Assembly (NCBI GenBank): GCA_016719295.1 | Contig: JADKAF010000001.1 | Location: 3,224,001-3,288,000 of the forward strand | Direction: 5' to 3' | DNA length: 64,000 nt | DNA from: Planctomycetota bacterium | Lineage (GTDB): Bacteria > Planctomycetota > UBA1135 > JADKAF01 | Shown here: positions 42,098-50,907 of the stretch, piece by piece | Numbering within the stretch: position 1 is the stretch's first letter | Layout: each line of letters opens with the position of its first letter | The notes under the pieces: model-generated | The model's input: only the letters and a program-made list of their open reading frames with translations | What the model was told of the DNA's origin: nothing | Database searches by the model: none | Made by a program: the position numbers and the translations under genes

Positions 42098-44848
42098 ATG
42101 CGTTCCATTCTCCGCCGCGCTATCGGCTCGTGCTTGCGCTCGATCGCGCTGCTCGTCGTCGCGACACCGCCGCTGGCGGCCCAGATTCGCTTCGCCGAGA
42201 GCGCCACGCACCTCCTGCCCCAACCCGAGCAGAGGACTGCGGACGCGGTGGCCGCGGACTTCGACGGTGACGGCGACATCGACCTCGTCCGCAGCCTGGT
42301 GGGCGCGCGCGATCAGCTCCTGTTGAAGAACGACGGCACGGGCGTCTTCTCGACGGCGCCACACGACTCGCTGCCGCAGTTCCCCACCACGGCCATGTTC
42401 GCGGCAGGCGACGTCGACGGAGACGGCGATGTCGACCTGGTCGTCGGCTTCGACACGAGCGGTAGCTCGCAGACGCAGCTCTACCTGAACGACGGCGGAG
42501 GCACCTTCCGCGTGGTCACTCCGACGCACATGCCGCGCCTTCCAGATGCGCCGACCGATCTCGCGCTCTGCGATGTCGATGGGGATCGCGATCTCGACCT
42601 CGTCGTGACCAACAACGGGCCGAAGCAGCAAGCCCCCTACCCCGACCGGCTGCTTCTCAACGACGGCTCGGGGAGGTTCCGCGAACGCGTCGGTGGCATC
42701 CCGATCAATTCAGATCTCTCCGCGGCCATCGCTTGCGGCGACGTGGAAGGAGACGGAGACCTCGACTTGGTGTTCGCCAACACCTACCCCGGACAGAACT
42801 CCACCGGTCGAGAAGCAGACCGACTCTATATCAATCTCGGAAACGGTTGGTTCATCGACAGCCCCGCGCAGTTCCCCGCTCCGACCGAGTCGACGACGGA
42901 CGTGGCCTTCGGAGACGTGGATCGCGATGGCGACCTCGACCTCGTCACGACGAGCTGGGGCCAGGGCCGGCTGTTCCTGAACAACGGCGCGGGAACCTTT
43001 CGTGATGCCAGCTCGAGCCACTTGCCCGCGACAGCACGTGATGCGACACAGTTGATCCTGGTCGACATGGATCGCGACGGCGCGCTGGACATCGTTTATG
43101 GGCGCCGCTGGTTCGAGCCCGGACCATTCCGGCAGAACCAAGCGTTCAGGAACACGGGCAACGGTGTCTTCGTGGACGTGACCGCGTCTCACTACCCCGT
43201 GCATGCCGACGCGACCACCGTCCTGCTGAGCGCCGACTTCTCCGGGGACGGTTGGCCCGATCTCTTCGTGGGGAGCTACGGTCCCGCGCCCGTCGATCAG
43301 CTCTATCTCAACGACCGCAGCGGTCGCTGGGTGGATCGTTCGAGACGCCCGTTGGACACGAACTGGCACGGCGCGCAAGCACTCGCCACGGTCGACATCG
43401 ATGGAGACGGAGACCTGGACCTCGCCGCGGGCGACGACGGCAGCACCTACTTGGGCGCTGCCGGCGCACCGAATCGCCTCTACCTCAACGACGGTCGGGG
43501 CTACTTCGCCGATGTCAGCGCCACGCAGCTACCGCCCCACAGCGACATCACGCGAGCGTTGGCCTTCGGGGACGTGGACGGGGACGGCGACCCCGATCTC
43601 GTCGTGGGCAACACCGGCCAGGATCGACTCTACCTGAATCGCGGAGGGGTCTTCTCCGACGCGACCTCCGCGTGGCTTCCGCCGGACAACGACACCACGG
43701 GCGGGCTCGCGCTCGCGGACTTCGATCGAGACGGCGATCTCGACCTACTGAGAGGCTGCGGCAGCGACTATTACCCCACGCGCGTGCTCGAGCAGACTCG
43801 GCTCTACTTGAATCTCGGGACGCGCTTCGTCGACGCGACCGCGACGCATCTACCCGTGGACAACGTCGCAACCTCGCGCGTCGCGGTGGGAGACGTCGAT
43901 AGAGACGGGGATCTCGATGTGATGCTCGCGATCCTCGCCGGACAGAACCGGCTCTACTCCAATCAGGGCAACGGCACGTTCACGGACGCGACCGCCGTTG
44001 CGATGCCCGTAGATCAAGATGACGCTTGGGATGTAGCGCTGGGCGATGTCGATGGCGATGGCCATCTCGACGCCACGTTCGCTGTGAGCGCAGCCTCGGG
44101 CGGATCAGGTGAACCAACGCTCTACCTGAACGCGGGCAACGGCACCTTCCTCGCGTCGAGTCCCACACGCTTGCCCTTCCCCGGGAACTATGGTGTGACG
44201 GCCGCCCATGCCTGCGCTATGGTCGACCTCGATGACGATGGCGACCTCGACATCGCGTATGCGACGCGCCTCGCCATCGCGCGCGCCGGCTACAACCCTC
44301 GGTACTACCCCGGCCTCCTCCTGGAGAACGACGGGCGCGGGTTCTTTCGCGACGCGACCGAGAGCGGGCTGAGGGCCTTCCATCTCCCCTCCTACGGTCT
44401 CGCGGTGGGCGATCTCGATGGCGATCTCGACGCGGACCTGGTGTTCGGCGGCTTCGGCAATCGGACCGTCGTGCTCGCGAACTTGCGGCGCCATCTACAC
44501 GCACCGCTCCCCGCTCGGCTCGCCGCTCCGTTCGCCCTCGAACTCCACGCGAGCGGAAGCTCGATCGCCGGCTACCCGCTCGGCGTCGGAGCCATCAGCC
44601 TCCTCGGCTTCGATCCCCCGCTGCCGATCCCGGGCCTGGGAACACTCGGAGTGGATCCCTCCGCCGCGATCTGGCTGGATCCGCTCACGCTGAAGAACGC
44701 GGAAGGCCGCGCGACGCTGAGCTTCGAGATGCCCGCGCTGAGCTCCTTGGTGAACGCGACGCTGCACTACCAGGCGCTGGTCCTCCACGCCCCGCAGCCG
44801 AGCACGTGGCGGCTCACCAACGCGGGCCTGGCGATCATCCATTCCTGA
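42098..44848 (+). CDS. Secreted FG-GAP/VCBS repeat protein
   Basis: Secreted protein of 916 residues with a signal peptide (RSILRRAIGSCLRSIALLVVA, cleavage near LAAQ). It carries about 14 calcium-binding FG-GAP/VCBS-type motifs of the form GDVDGDGDLDLV, for example DFDGDGDIDLV at residue 50 and DLDDDGDLDIAY near 710, each followed by LYLNDGxGxF. These build a seven-bladed-type propeller or two, with a likely Ca-dependent adhesion role. The C-terminal 110 residues (ASGSSIAGYPLGVGAISLLG, GVDPSAAIWLDPLTL, GRATLSFEMPALSSL) are the shared tail module. Base composition is somewhat less GC-biased than neighbouring genes, and the gene is bracketed by the ettA 3' end and a second copy of it. Confidence 0.9.
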   Translation: MRSILRRAIGSCLRSIALLVVATPPLAAQIRFAESATHLLPQPEQRTADAVAADFDGDGDIDLVRSLVGARDQLLLKNDGTGVFSTAPHDSLPQFPTTAMFAAGDVDGDGDVDLVVGFDTSGSSQTQLYLNDGGGTFRVVTPTHMPRLPDAPTDLALCDVDGDRDLDLVVTNNGPKQQAPYPDRLLLNDGSGRFRERVGGIPINSDLSAAIACGDVEGDGDLDLVFANTYPGQNSTGREADRLYINLGNGWFIDSPAQFPAPTESTTDVAFGDVDRDGDLDLVTTSWGQGRLFLNNGAGTFRDASSSHLPATARDATQLILVDMDRDGALDIVYGRRWFEPGPFRQNQAFRNTGNGVFVDVTASHYPVHADATTVLLSADFSGDGWPDLFVGSYGPAPVDQLYLNDRSGRWVDRSRRPLDTNWHGAQALATVDIDGDGDLDLAAGDDGSTYLGAAGAPNRLYLNDGRGYFADVSATQLPPHSDITRALAFGDVDGDGDPDLVVGNTGQDRLYLNRGGVFSDATSAWLPPDNDTTGGLALADFDRDGDLDLLRGCGSDYYPTRVLEQTRLYLNLGTRFVDATATHLPVDNVATSRVAVGDVDRDGDLDVMLAILAGQNRLYSNQGNGTFTDATAVAMPVDQDDAWDVALGDVDGDGHLDATFAVSAASGGSGEPTLYLNAGNGTFLASSPTRLPFPGNYGVTAAHACAMVDLDDDGDLDIAYATRLAIARAGYNPRYYPGLLLENDGRGFFRDATESGLRAFHLPSYGLAVGDLDGDLDADLVFGGFGNRTVVLANLRRHLHAPLPARLAAPFALELHASGSSIAGYPLGVGAISLLGFDPPLPIPGLGTLGVDPSAAIWLDPLTLKNAEGRATLSFEMPALSSLVNATLHYQALVLHAPQPSTWRLTNAGLAIIHS

Positions 44849-44867
44849 CGCGCTCCAAGCGCTGCGC

Positions 44868-45006
44868 TAGCACGCGCATCCTCGCCTGCGATGTCGAGGG
44901 CACGATCCGCTTCATGCCCGGCGACTTCCACGCCTATCACGAGGCGCGCGAGGGCGCGGAGACGATGGTCGGGCGGGCGGTGAAGTACCGGAAGCTGTTC
45001 CGCTGA
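44868..45006 (+). pseudogene. Duplicated 3' end of ettA
   Basis: The sequence repeats the last roughly 45 codons of ettA (41882-42021) in translation: ILACDVEGTIRFMPGDFHAY then EGAETMVGRAVKYRKLFR. The final 49 bases before and including the stop are identical to ettA, upstream there is a 6-base in-frame deletion and scattered substitutions. A reading frame of 66 codons (44806-45006) covers it, but its first 25 codons overlap the FG-GAP gene end in another frame, so it is not expected to make a functional protein. It marks a duplication, insertion or recombination event around the FG-GAP gene. Confidence 0.85.
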
Positions 45007-45072
45007 GCGAGCCGCGAGGCGCATCGGAGCGCGGCGCGGAGATTAGCCGGCGACGGCTGCCCCGTCCCCCGC

Positions 45073-47172
45073 TCAGTCCCCCGCGCTGAGCCGCAGCGCG
45101 CGGCTCAGCACGACTTGCCCGCCCTGCATCTCGCCCGCTTGCACGACGACGCTAGCGCCGCGCATCCACGGCTCGGCAGGGATCGCGAGCGTCACGCTGG
45201 CGCGCCCCGTCGGCCCGGCCCCGAGCAGCGACAGCGAGAGCGATCCGTCGCTGCGCAACGTACACGAGCCTAGAGGCGCGGAGATCGGCTGCAGCGCGAA
45301 GCCGAAGAGGACGGGAGCGTTGGGCGCGACGTTCGCGACGAGCTCGGCGGTCGCGCCGACGGCCGGACGCTCCTCGAGCGTGAGCGCGATGCCGCTCGCG
45401 CAGCCACCGCCGAGATCCTCCACGAGAGAGGGCGTGTCGCCGAGCACGTGCAGCAGCAGCGTCTCCCGTCCACCCAGCACTCCGCGGAACAGCAGCCGTC
45501 GGCGCACGGGATCGGTCTCCATCGCACGCGCGTACTGCAAGCGAAACGGCAGGCTCGCCGGACTCGCGATCCAAGCGGTGCCGCTCCATTCGTGCTCGAC
45601 GGTGTTCTCGAAGGCGACGAGCCTTCCGCGCTGCGGATCGAACGCGGCCAGGTACGAGCTGGCGAGCCCGCTCGTAGGGCCTGCGAGCTGCCACTGCCCG
45701 CTCCACTCCCAGGTCTGCATCGACAGTCCGAGGCCGCCGGTCGTGACGATCGCGCCGCGCGAGGGATCGAACTCGAAGATCGTCCCGACGCTCGGCGGCT
45801 GCGGCCCCGCGCTCGGCGCCCACGTCGTCCCGTCCCAGAGCCACGTTCCGCCGATGCCGTGCATCACCGTGCGATCGCGGATCGGATCATAGGCGAGCCG
45901 ATGCCCTTGCTGCGGAGGCGGCGCTTGCTGCGGCGGGGATACCGGCGGCGTTCGCTGCGTCCACGCGCTGCCGTTCCACGTCCAGGTCTCGCTGCCCGTC
46001 CACCCACCGAAGAGCACCGCTTCGCCGTGGCGCTCGTCGAAGGCGAGCGCGCCGGCTCCCGGTGTCGTACCGGCGTGGCGCGTCCACCGACCATTCCAAG
46101 TCCAGGTGCTCGTCGGGATCCACGACGTCGGCGGGTTCAGGTGCACGCAGAGGAGCTCGTCGCGCGTCGTGTCGTAGGCCATCAGCGCGTCGTAGCTCGA
46201 GTGGAGGTGCACCGAGGTCGGCACGAGGTTCCACGTCGCGCCGTTCCACCTCAGGGTCTCGAGATCGTAGAGGTAACCCACGCTGTGGCCCGAAGCGAGC
46301 AAGCCGGTGCCATCGAAGGCGAGCCGAGCGCCTGGTCGCGGCGTCCCTGCGCCGAGGGGCGTCCACGCGCGGCCGTCGAAGGCCCAGACATCGCCGCGCG
46401 CATCGATCACGACGACGCGCTGCATCGTTGGATCGTAGGTGCCCTGCGCTCCGCCGGCAGCAGGTCCGGAGACCGCGACTTGCGTCCAGGCAAAGCCGTC
46501 CCACTCCCAGGTATCGCCGAACGAAACGAACGGCACGCTGGTCCCACCACCGAACAGCACCGTGCGGCGGCGCAGCGGATCGTGGACGAGAGCGTGGCCA
46601 TCGCGCGCCGGAGGACGGATCGCGAGCGGCGCTTCTTGCCAGACACCGCCGCGCAGGACATAGGTCTGATCGTACGCCACGTAGCGCGGAGGCGACGTAC
46701 GCGTCGTGTGGCTGCCGCCGAACACGACGACCTCGTCGCGCGCCTCGTCGTGCACGAGGCGCCGCTGCTCGGGCGTGTCGAACAAGCTCGGGGAAGGCAT
46801 GGGCACGGTCGGCAGGAAGCCGATCTCCGTCCCTCGCACCGTGCGCAACGTCGTGCCGCCGAGGACGAGGATGCGGTCGCGCAGCGCGTCATAGGCGACA
46901 TCGTCGACGGTCTGCTGCAGGACGATCGGCGGCAGGATCGGGACCCAATCGCCACCATCCCAGGCGACGAGGTCGTGCTGGGTCGAGGTGCCGAAGCCTG
47001 GCCATGCGATCTGACGCACCATCACGGCGCGCTGCCGCGCGCGGTCGTACACCGACGGCCCGTAGCGCGCGAGCGTATCGACCTCCGTCGCACGCCGGAC
47101 CTGGGCTTCGAGCATCCCCGACATCGCGCCGCCGCCGCCGAGAACGAGGATCGCGATGCAGCGCGGGATCAT
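45073..47172 (-). CDS. Secreted kelch-like repeat protein
   Basis: Secreted protein of 699 residues; the ATG at 47172 starts a short signal (IPRCIAILVLGGGGAMSGML). About ten kelch-like units follow with the pattern VVFGG...TWEWDGFAWTQ (for example RTVLFGGGTSVPFVSFGDTW, EAVLFGGWTGSETWTWNGSA), expected to fold as beta-propeller blades. Near residue 585 a Cys-containing linker (DLGGGCASGIALTLEERPAV) starts the final 110-residue beta-rich module (GPTGRASVTLAIPAEPWMRG, VVVQAGEMQGGQVVLSRAL), comparable to the tails of neighbouring secreted proteins. Function unknown; a binding or display role is inferred. The 121 bp upstream contain nothing recognisable. Confidence 0.85.
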   Translation of the reverse strand: MIPRCIAILVLGGGGAMSGMLEAQVRRATEVDTLARYGPSVYDRARQRAVMVRQIAWPGFGTSTQHDLVAWDGGDWVPILPPIVLQQTVDDVAYDALRDRILVLGGTTLRTVRGTEIGFLPTVPMPSPSLFDTPEQRRLVHDEARDEVVVFGGSHTTRTSPPRYVAYDQTYVLRGGVWQEAPLAIRPPARDGHALVHDPLRRRTVLFGGGTSVPFVSFGDTWEWDGFAWTQVAVSGPAAGGAQGTYDPTMQRVVVIDARGDVWAFDGRAWTPLGAGTPRPGARLAFDGTGLLASGHSVGYLYDLETLRWNGATWNLVPTSVHLHSSYDALMAYDTTRDELLCVHLNPPTSWIPTSTWTWNGRWTRHAGTTPGAGALAFDERHGEAVLFGGWTGSETWTWNGSAWTQRTPPVSPPQQAPPPQQGHRLAYDPIRDRTVMHGIGGTWLWDGTTWAPSAGPQPPSVGTIFEFDPSRGAIVTTGGLGLSMQTWEWSGQWQLAGPTSGLASSYLAAFDPQRGRLVAFENTVEHEWSGTAWIASPASLPFRLQYARAMETDPVRRRLLFRGVLGGRETLLLHVLGDTPSLVEDLGGGCASGIALTLEERPAVGATAELVANVAPNAPVLFGFALQPISAPLGSCTLRSDGSLSLSLLGAGPTGRASVTLAIPAEPWMRGASVVVQAGEMQGGQVVLSRALRLSAGD

Positions 47173-47293
47173 GCGTAACGCCTCGTGGGAAGCCGATGGG
47201 AAATGAGCAGCGCACCGACCTCGCGATCCTATCCCTCGACCCGTAAGTTCACACCAATTCGATCTCGCGAGCTCCGCGTCCCGCCCGGAGAGT

Positions 47294-48199
47294 TCAATGC
47301 GTGCGCGCCTCCACCAGCGCCCAATCGAACCCGAACGCATCCAACGCGAACCCACCTCTGCGGATCCGCGCCGCCTGCTCCTCCGGCGCATAGCGCAATG
47401 CGAAGCGCAGCATCGCCGCGCCTTCCGCCTTGTAGCCCGGGATCTCCTCACCGCTGCCCGCGACCTCGAGAAAGCGCGCCTCGTTCCATTCGAAGAGACG
47501 CGAGAGCGCCAAGGTCTTCCGCGCCTCGTTCCAACGCAGCCCCTGCTCGCTCGCGAGGAACGCGCGCACATGGCTGTCGAGCCGCTCGCCGAGCGCGCTG
47601 CCGAAGTAAGGAGAACGAACGAGCGGCGGCGAGCTCTGGGCCGCGCGATGTAAGGCAAAGAGGGAACGGAGATCGCGGTGCTCGTCCCAGATCTTCCGGT
47701 CCTCGATCTCCTGCAAGCTAAGGCGCTCGCCCGCGACGAGGAGCTGCTCGCGGCGGAAGAACTTCAGGCGATGGATCTGCTTCACCGAGTTCGCCGGGAA
47801 GGGGATCTGCAAGAAGAGATCCGGCTCGATGGGATAGCTCCGCGCCACGGCGCGCAGCACGCCGGCGTGGAAGACGTCGATCCAGAAGCCGAGGCGTTGC
47901 TCGGCGGGGAACGCGGCGAGCTCGGCGGGCGCGAGGAAGGCGGCTTGGCGGAGGAAGCGCTCGAGATCCTCCCCGTCCGCGGCGAGCCCGGCGAAGTCGA
48001 CGCGGCCCTGTTCGTCGACGCGCCGCGCGAGCACACGCGCCCAGGCGCTGACATCGAAGGGGCGATACGGCGCCGGGTCGACCGCGTAGAGCGCCTCATC
48101 GAACACCGGCGCGTTGCTGCCGTAGCGCAAGCGGAAGCCCGTCGCGAGGAGGAGCACGGTGCCGAGGAAGCCGAGGGCGATCTTCTTGCCGGTGCGCAC
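47294..48199 (-). CDS. DUF547 domain membrane-anchored protein
   Basis: Protein of 301 residues, GTG start at 48199 (uncertain, no ribosome binding site seen); longer starts add low-complexity sequence. An N-terminal transmembrane helix (IALGFLGTVLLLATGF) precedes the DUF547 domain (PF04784): RVDFAGLAADGEDLERFL, RLGFWIDVFHAGVLRAVA, and the histidine/aspartate-containing IWDEHRDLRSLFALHRAA followed by SPPLVRSPYF. In related proteins the sequence usually reads fWiNaYNA; here it is FWIDVFHAGV, a variant. DUF547 has no agreed biochemical function. Divergent from the acidic secreted protein at 48391. Confidence 0.85.
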   Translation of the reverse strand: MRTGKKIALGFLGTVLLLATGFRLRYGSNAPVFDEALYAVDPAPYRPFDVSAWARVLARRVDEQGRVDFAGLAADGEDLERFLRQAAFLAPAELAAFPAEQRLGFWIDVFHAGVLRAVARSYPIEPDLFLQIPFPANSVKQIHRLKFFRREQLLVAGERLSLQEIEDRKIWDEHRDLRSLFALHRAAQSSPPLVRSPYFGSALGERLDSHVRAFLASEQGLRWNEARKTLALSRLFEWNEARFLEVAGSGEEIPGYKAEGAAMLRFALRYAPEEQAARIRRGGFALDAFGFDWALVEARTH

Positions 48200-48390
48200 G
48201 GGGGATCCGGAGGGGCCGAGGGGCGGAGAGGGCGCAGAGGGCGCAGAGCTTAGGCGAGGGGGGCGGCGGCCGCGATTCGCGTTCCCGCGCTCACGACCGA
48301 TCTGCGCCCCTCGTATGCTCCAGCTCGCGCCGCGGCGACGCGGCACATCGTCCCGGCTTCCCTCCCGGCCCTCCTGCCCACCACCACGTC

Positions 48391-49428
48391 ATGCAACACG
48401 CCTGGTTCGCCCTCGCCTGCGCCCTGCCGCTCGTCGCCTCCGCCGCCTCGCTCGCCCAGGACTCAGCACCCAAGCACGAGCTGCGCTGGAAGATCGCCTC
48501 CGGCGCGGTGATCGAGACCTCCCTGAAGGACCTCCGCGAGGACCAGAACTCGATGGAGCTCAGCTTCGGGAACCAGGATCCCCAGCCGAGCGAGCACTCG
48601 AGCGAGGACCGCTTCGAGCTCGTGTGGCGCGACGTGGTGAAGGCGGCGAAGGACGGGCGGCCGACCGCCGTGAAGCGCAAGTTCTCGAAGCTCGAGCACG
48701 AGATCGCCTTCGGCGAGGACCACGAGCAAGAGTTCGAGACGCCGCTCGGCGATCAGGAGATCGGGATCGACGAGAGCGGCGAGGAGCCGGAGCTCGAGCT
48801 GCCCGAGGACTTGGAGCTCGAGCTCAAGATCCAGAAGGCGCTGCGGATCGAGGCCGAGCTCGGCGCCTTCCTGCCGAGCGAGGCCGTCGAGATCGGCGGG
48901 ACCTGGGCGCTCGACGCGAAGAAGCTGAACGCGCTGCTGAACCACGGCCGCGGGCTCTTCGAGCGCGGCGAAGGGGTCTTCCACGCCGAAGGCGGCGGTG
49001 AGATGCGCGTCGCCGCGGAGGACCTGCCGGAGAGCCATCCCAAGGTCGAGCCGCCTGCGTGGGAAGGCAGCTGCAAGCTCCTCGCCGTGGAAGAGCTCGA
49101 AGGGCGTCAGGTCGCGCGCGTCGAGCTGAAGGGCAAGTCCACCCCGCCGAAGAGCGAGGACGAAGGCGGGCTCAAGATCTCGCAGGAGGGTGGCGGCGTC
49201 GGGATCATGATCAGCGCCGGACCGGGATCGCAGGAGCAAGAGCTGAAGGGGGAGATGGTCTTCGATCTGGCCGGCGGCTATGTGCGCTCCGTGGTGCTCG
49301 AGATCGAAGGCGAGAGCGAGACGGATGCCGAGCACGAGGCCGAGTTCGGCACGATCAAGCTGCACTCGACCAGCCACTCGACGCGGAAGGTCGAGCTCTC
49401 GGTCGCGGTCGCCGCGCCGAAGCAGTAG
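48391..49428 (+). CDS. Acidic secreted protein of unknown function
   Basis: Secreted protein of 345 residues with a signal peptide (QHAWFALACALPLVASAASL). The mature protein is very rich in Glu (for example ESGEEPELELPEDLELELKI) and ends with LELSVAVAAPKQ-like strands. Beta-rich segments such as GTWALDAKKLNALLNHGRGL and MVFDLAGGYVRSVVLEIEGE recall a family of planctomycete exported proteins with an N-terminal HELRWKIASGAVIETSLK opening; no domain name was recognised. The leader is C-rich with no Shine-Dalgarno sequence. It lies upstream of the phosphofructokinase gene, 104 bp away on the same strand. Confidence 0.75.
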   Translation: MQHAWFALACALPLVASAASLAQDSAPKHELRWKIASGAVIETSLKDLREDQNSMELSFGNQDPQPSEHSSEDRFELVWRDVVKAAKDGRPTAVKRKFSKLEHEIAFGEDHEQEFETPLGDQEIGIDESGEEPELELPEDLELELKIQKALRIEAELGAFLPSEAVEIGGTWALDAKKLNALLNHGRGLFERGEGVFHAEGGGEMRVAAEDLPESHPKVEPPAWEGSCKLLAVEELEGRQVARVELKGKSTPPKSEDEGGLKISQEGGGVGIMISAGPGSQEQELKGEMVFDLAGGYVRSVVLEIEGESETDAEHEAEFGTIKLHSTSHSTRKVELSVAVAAPKQ

Positions 49429-49532
49429 CGCGATCGAGCCACGCGGCGCGCCTCGCCGACCTTGAGTCGCACGCGGGGCGCCGCGACAATGCCGCGCTGC
49501 TTCTCTTCGTCCTCGCGGAGCACCCTCCCCTC

Positions 49533-50807
49533 ATGAGCCAGCAGCAGCGCGGCACCTTCGGCATCCTCGTCGGCGGCGGTCCCGCCCCCGGTATCAACGG
49601 CGTGATCGGCGCCGTCGCCATCGCGGCGCGCAATCACGGCTATCGCGCCCTCGGCATCTACGACGGCTTCTCGCACCTGATGAAGGGCCAGACCGACCAG
49701 GTGGTCGAGCTCCACGTCGAGGACGTCTCGCGGATCCATTTCCACGGCGGCTCGATCCTGCGCACCTCGCGCGCGAACCCGACCAAGGATCCGGAGAACC
49801 TGAAGCGCACCGTCGCGGCCCTCCAGCAGCTCGGAGTGACCCACCTCGTCGTGATCGGCGGCGACGACACCGCCTTCTCCGCGGCGGAGGTCGGCAAGGC
49901 GTCGGGCGGCGCGATCCACATCGCGCACGTCCCGAAGACGATCGACAACGACCTCCCGCTGCCGGGGCGCTTCTCCACCTTCGGCTTCCAGACCGCGCGG
50001 CATTACGGCGCCGACGTCGTGAAGCACCTGATGGAGGACAGCATCACGACGACGCGCTGGTACTTCGTCGTGAGCATGGGTCGCCAAGCGGGGCATCTCG
50101 CGCAGGGCATCGGCTATGCCGCGGGCGCCACGGTCACGGTGATCCCGGAGGAGTTCTCCGCGTCGATCCGCTTGCGCGAAGTCGTCGACATCCTGGAGTG
50201 CTCGATCCTGAAGCGCATGGCCAACGGTCGCCAGGACGGCGTCGCCGTTCTCGCCGAGGGCATCGCCGAGCGCATCGATCCCGAGGCGCTGGAGTCGCTG
50301 GAGGGCAGCCACGTCGAGCGCGACGAGCACGGCCACATCCGCTTGGCCGAGATCGACTTGGCCGGCGCGCTGCAGAAGGCCGTGCAGCTGCGCTTCCACG
50401 AGCGCGGGCAGAAGGTCACGATCGTCAGCAAGGACCTGGGCTACGAGCTGCGCTGCGCCTCACCCATCGGCTTCGATGTCGCGTACACGCGGACACTCGG
50501 CTGGAACGCCGCGCGCTACCTGATGAGCCTGCCGCCCGATCAGCCCTCCGATGCCGTGATGATCTACACGATCGAAGGCAGCCTCGAGTTCAAGAAGCTG
50601 GAGGAGATGCGCGACCCGAAGACGCGGCGCATGTCGGTGCGCCCCGTCGACGTGAACAGCGAGCTCTCGCGCGCCGCTCGCTGCTTCCAGATCCGCCTCG
50701 AGCGCGCGGACCTCGAGAACCCGACCATGCTCGGCAAGCTAGCGCGGCTCACGCAGCTGACGCCGGAGCAGTTCACCGAGCGCTACGGGTATCTCTGCGG
50801 GCTCTGA
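49533..50807 (+). CDS. pfp: Phosphofructokinase, probably PPi-dependent
   Basis: Glycolytic enzyme of 424 residues. The glycine-rich loop GGGPAPG is at residues 14-20. GGDDT at 109-113 replaces the GGDGS of ATP-dependent enzymes; the second Asp is the known marker of PPi use. PKTIDND at 134-140 and the fructose-6-phosphate region GRQAGHLAQGIG also fit the PPi-dependent or mixed group, as does the 420-residue length against about 320 for ATP-PFK. It would make fructose 1,6-bisphosphate using pyrophosphate, reversibly. The start follows a C-rich leader. A 9-bp stem hairpin follows the stop. Confidence 0.85.
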   Translation: MSQQQRGTFGILVGGGPAPGINGVIGAVAIAARNHGYRALGIYDGFSHLMKGQTDQVVELHVEDVSRIHFHGGSILRTSRANPTKDPENLKRTVAALQQLGVTHLVVIGGDDTAFSAAEVGKASGGAIHIAHVPKTIDNDLPLPGRFSTFGFQTARHYGADVVKHLMEDSITTTRWYFVVSMGRQAGHLAQGIGYAAGATVTVIPEEFSASIRLREVVDILECSILKRMANGRQDGVAVLAEGIAERIDPEALESLEGSHVERDEHGHIRLAEIDLAGALQKAVQLRFHERGQKVTIVSKDLGYELRCASPIGFDVAYTRTLGWNAARYLMSLPPDQPSDAVMIYTIEGSLEFKKLEEMRDPKTRRMSVRPVDVNSELSRAARCFQIRLERADLENPTMLGKLARLTQLTPEQFTERYGYLCGL

Positions 50808-50828
50808 GGTCGGCGGGGTTGCCACGTA

Positions 50829-50850
50829 CCCCCTGCCTCCGGGCAGGGGG
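50829..50850 (+). terminator. GC-rich hairpin after the phosphofructokinase gene
   Basis: CCCCCTGCC (50829-50837) pairs with GGCAGGGGG (50842-50850) around TCCG, 22 bp after the stop. No T run follows. It is a likely factor-dependent terminator or transcript-end stabiliser. Confidence 0.5.
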
Positions 50851-50907
50851 GGCGGCTAAGCTCTGAGGAGCCCCTCTCTCCCGGCCAACCCCACCACCCC
50901 GATACCC

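Noticed and set aside
43252..43902. A 216-codon frame inside the FG-GAP gene
   Set aside because: It is an Arg-rich shadow of the repeated FG-GAP coding sequence in another frame.
44806..45006. A 66-codon gene after the FG-GAP protein
   Set aside because: Its C-terminal part is a copy of the EttA C-terminus and its first part overlaps the FG-GAP gene end, so it is a remnant.
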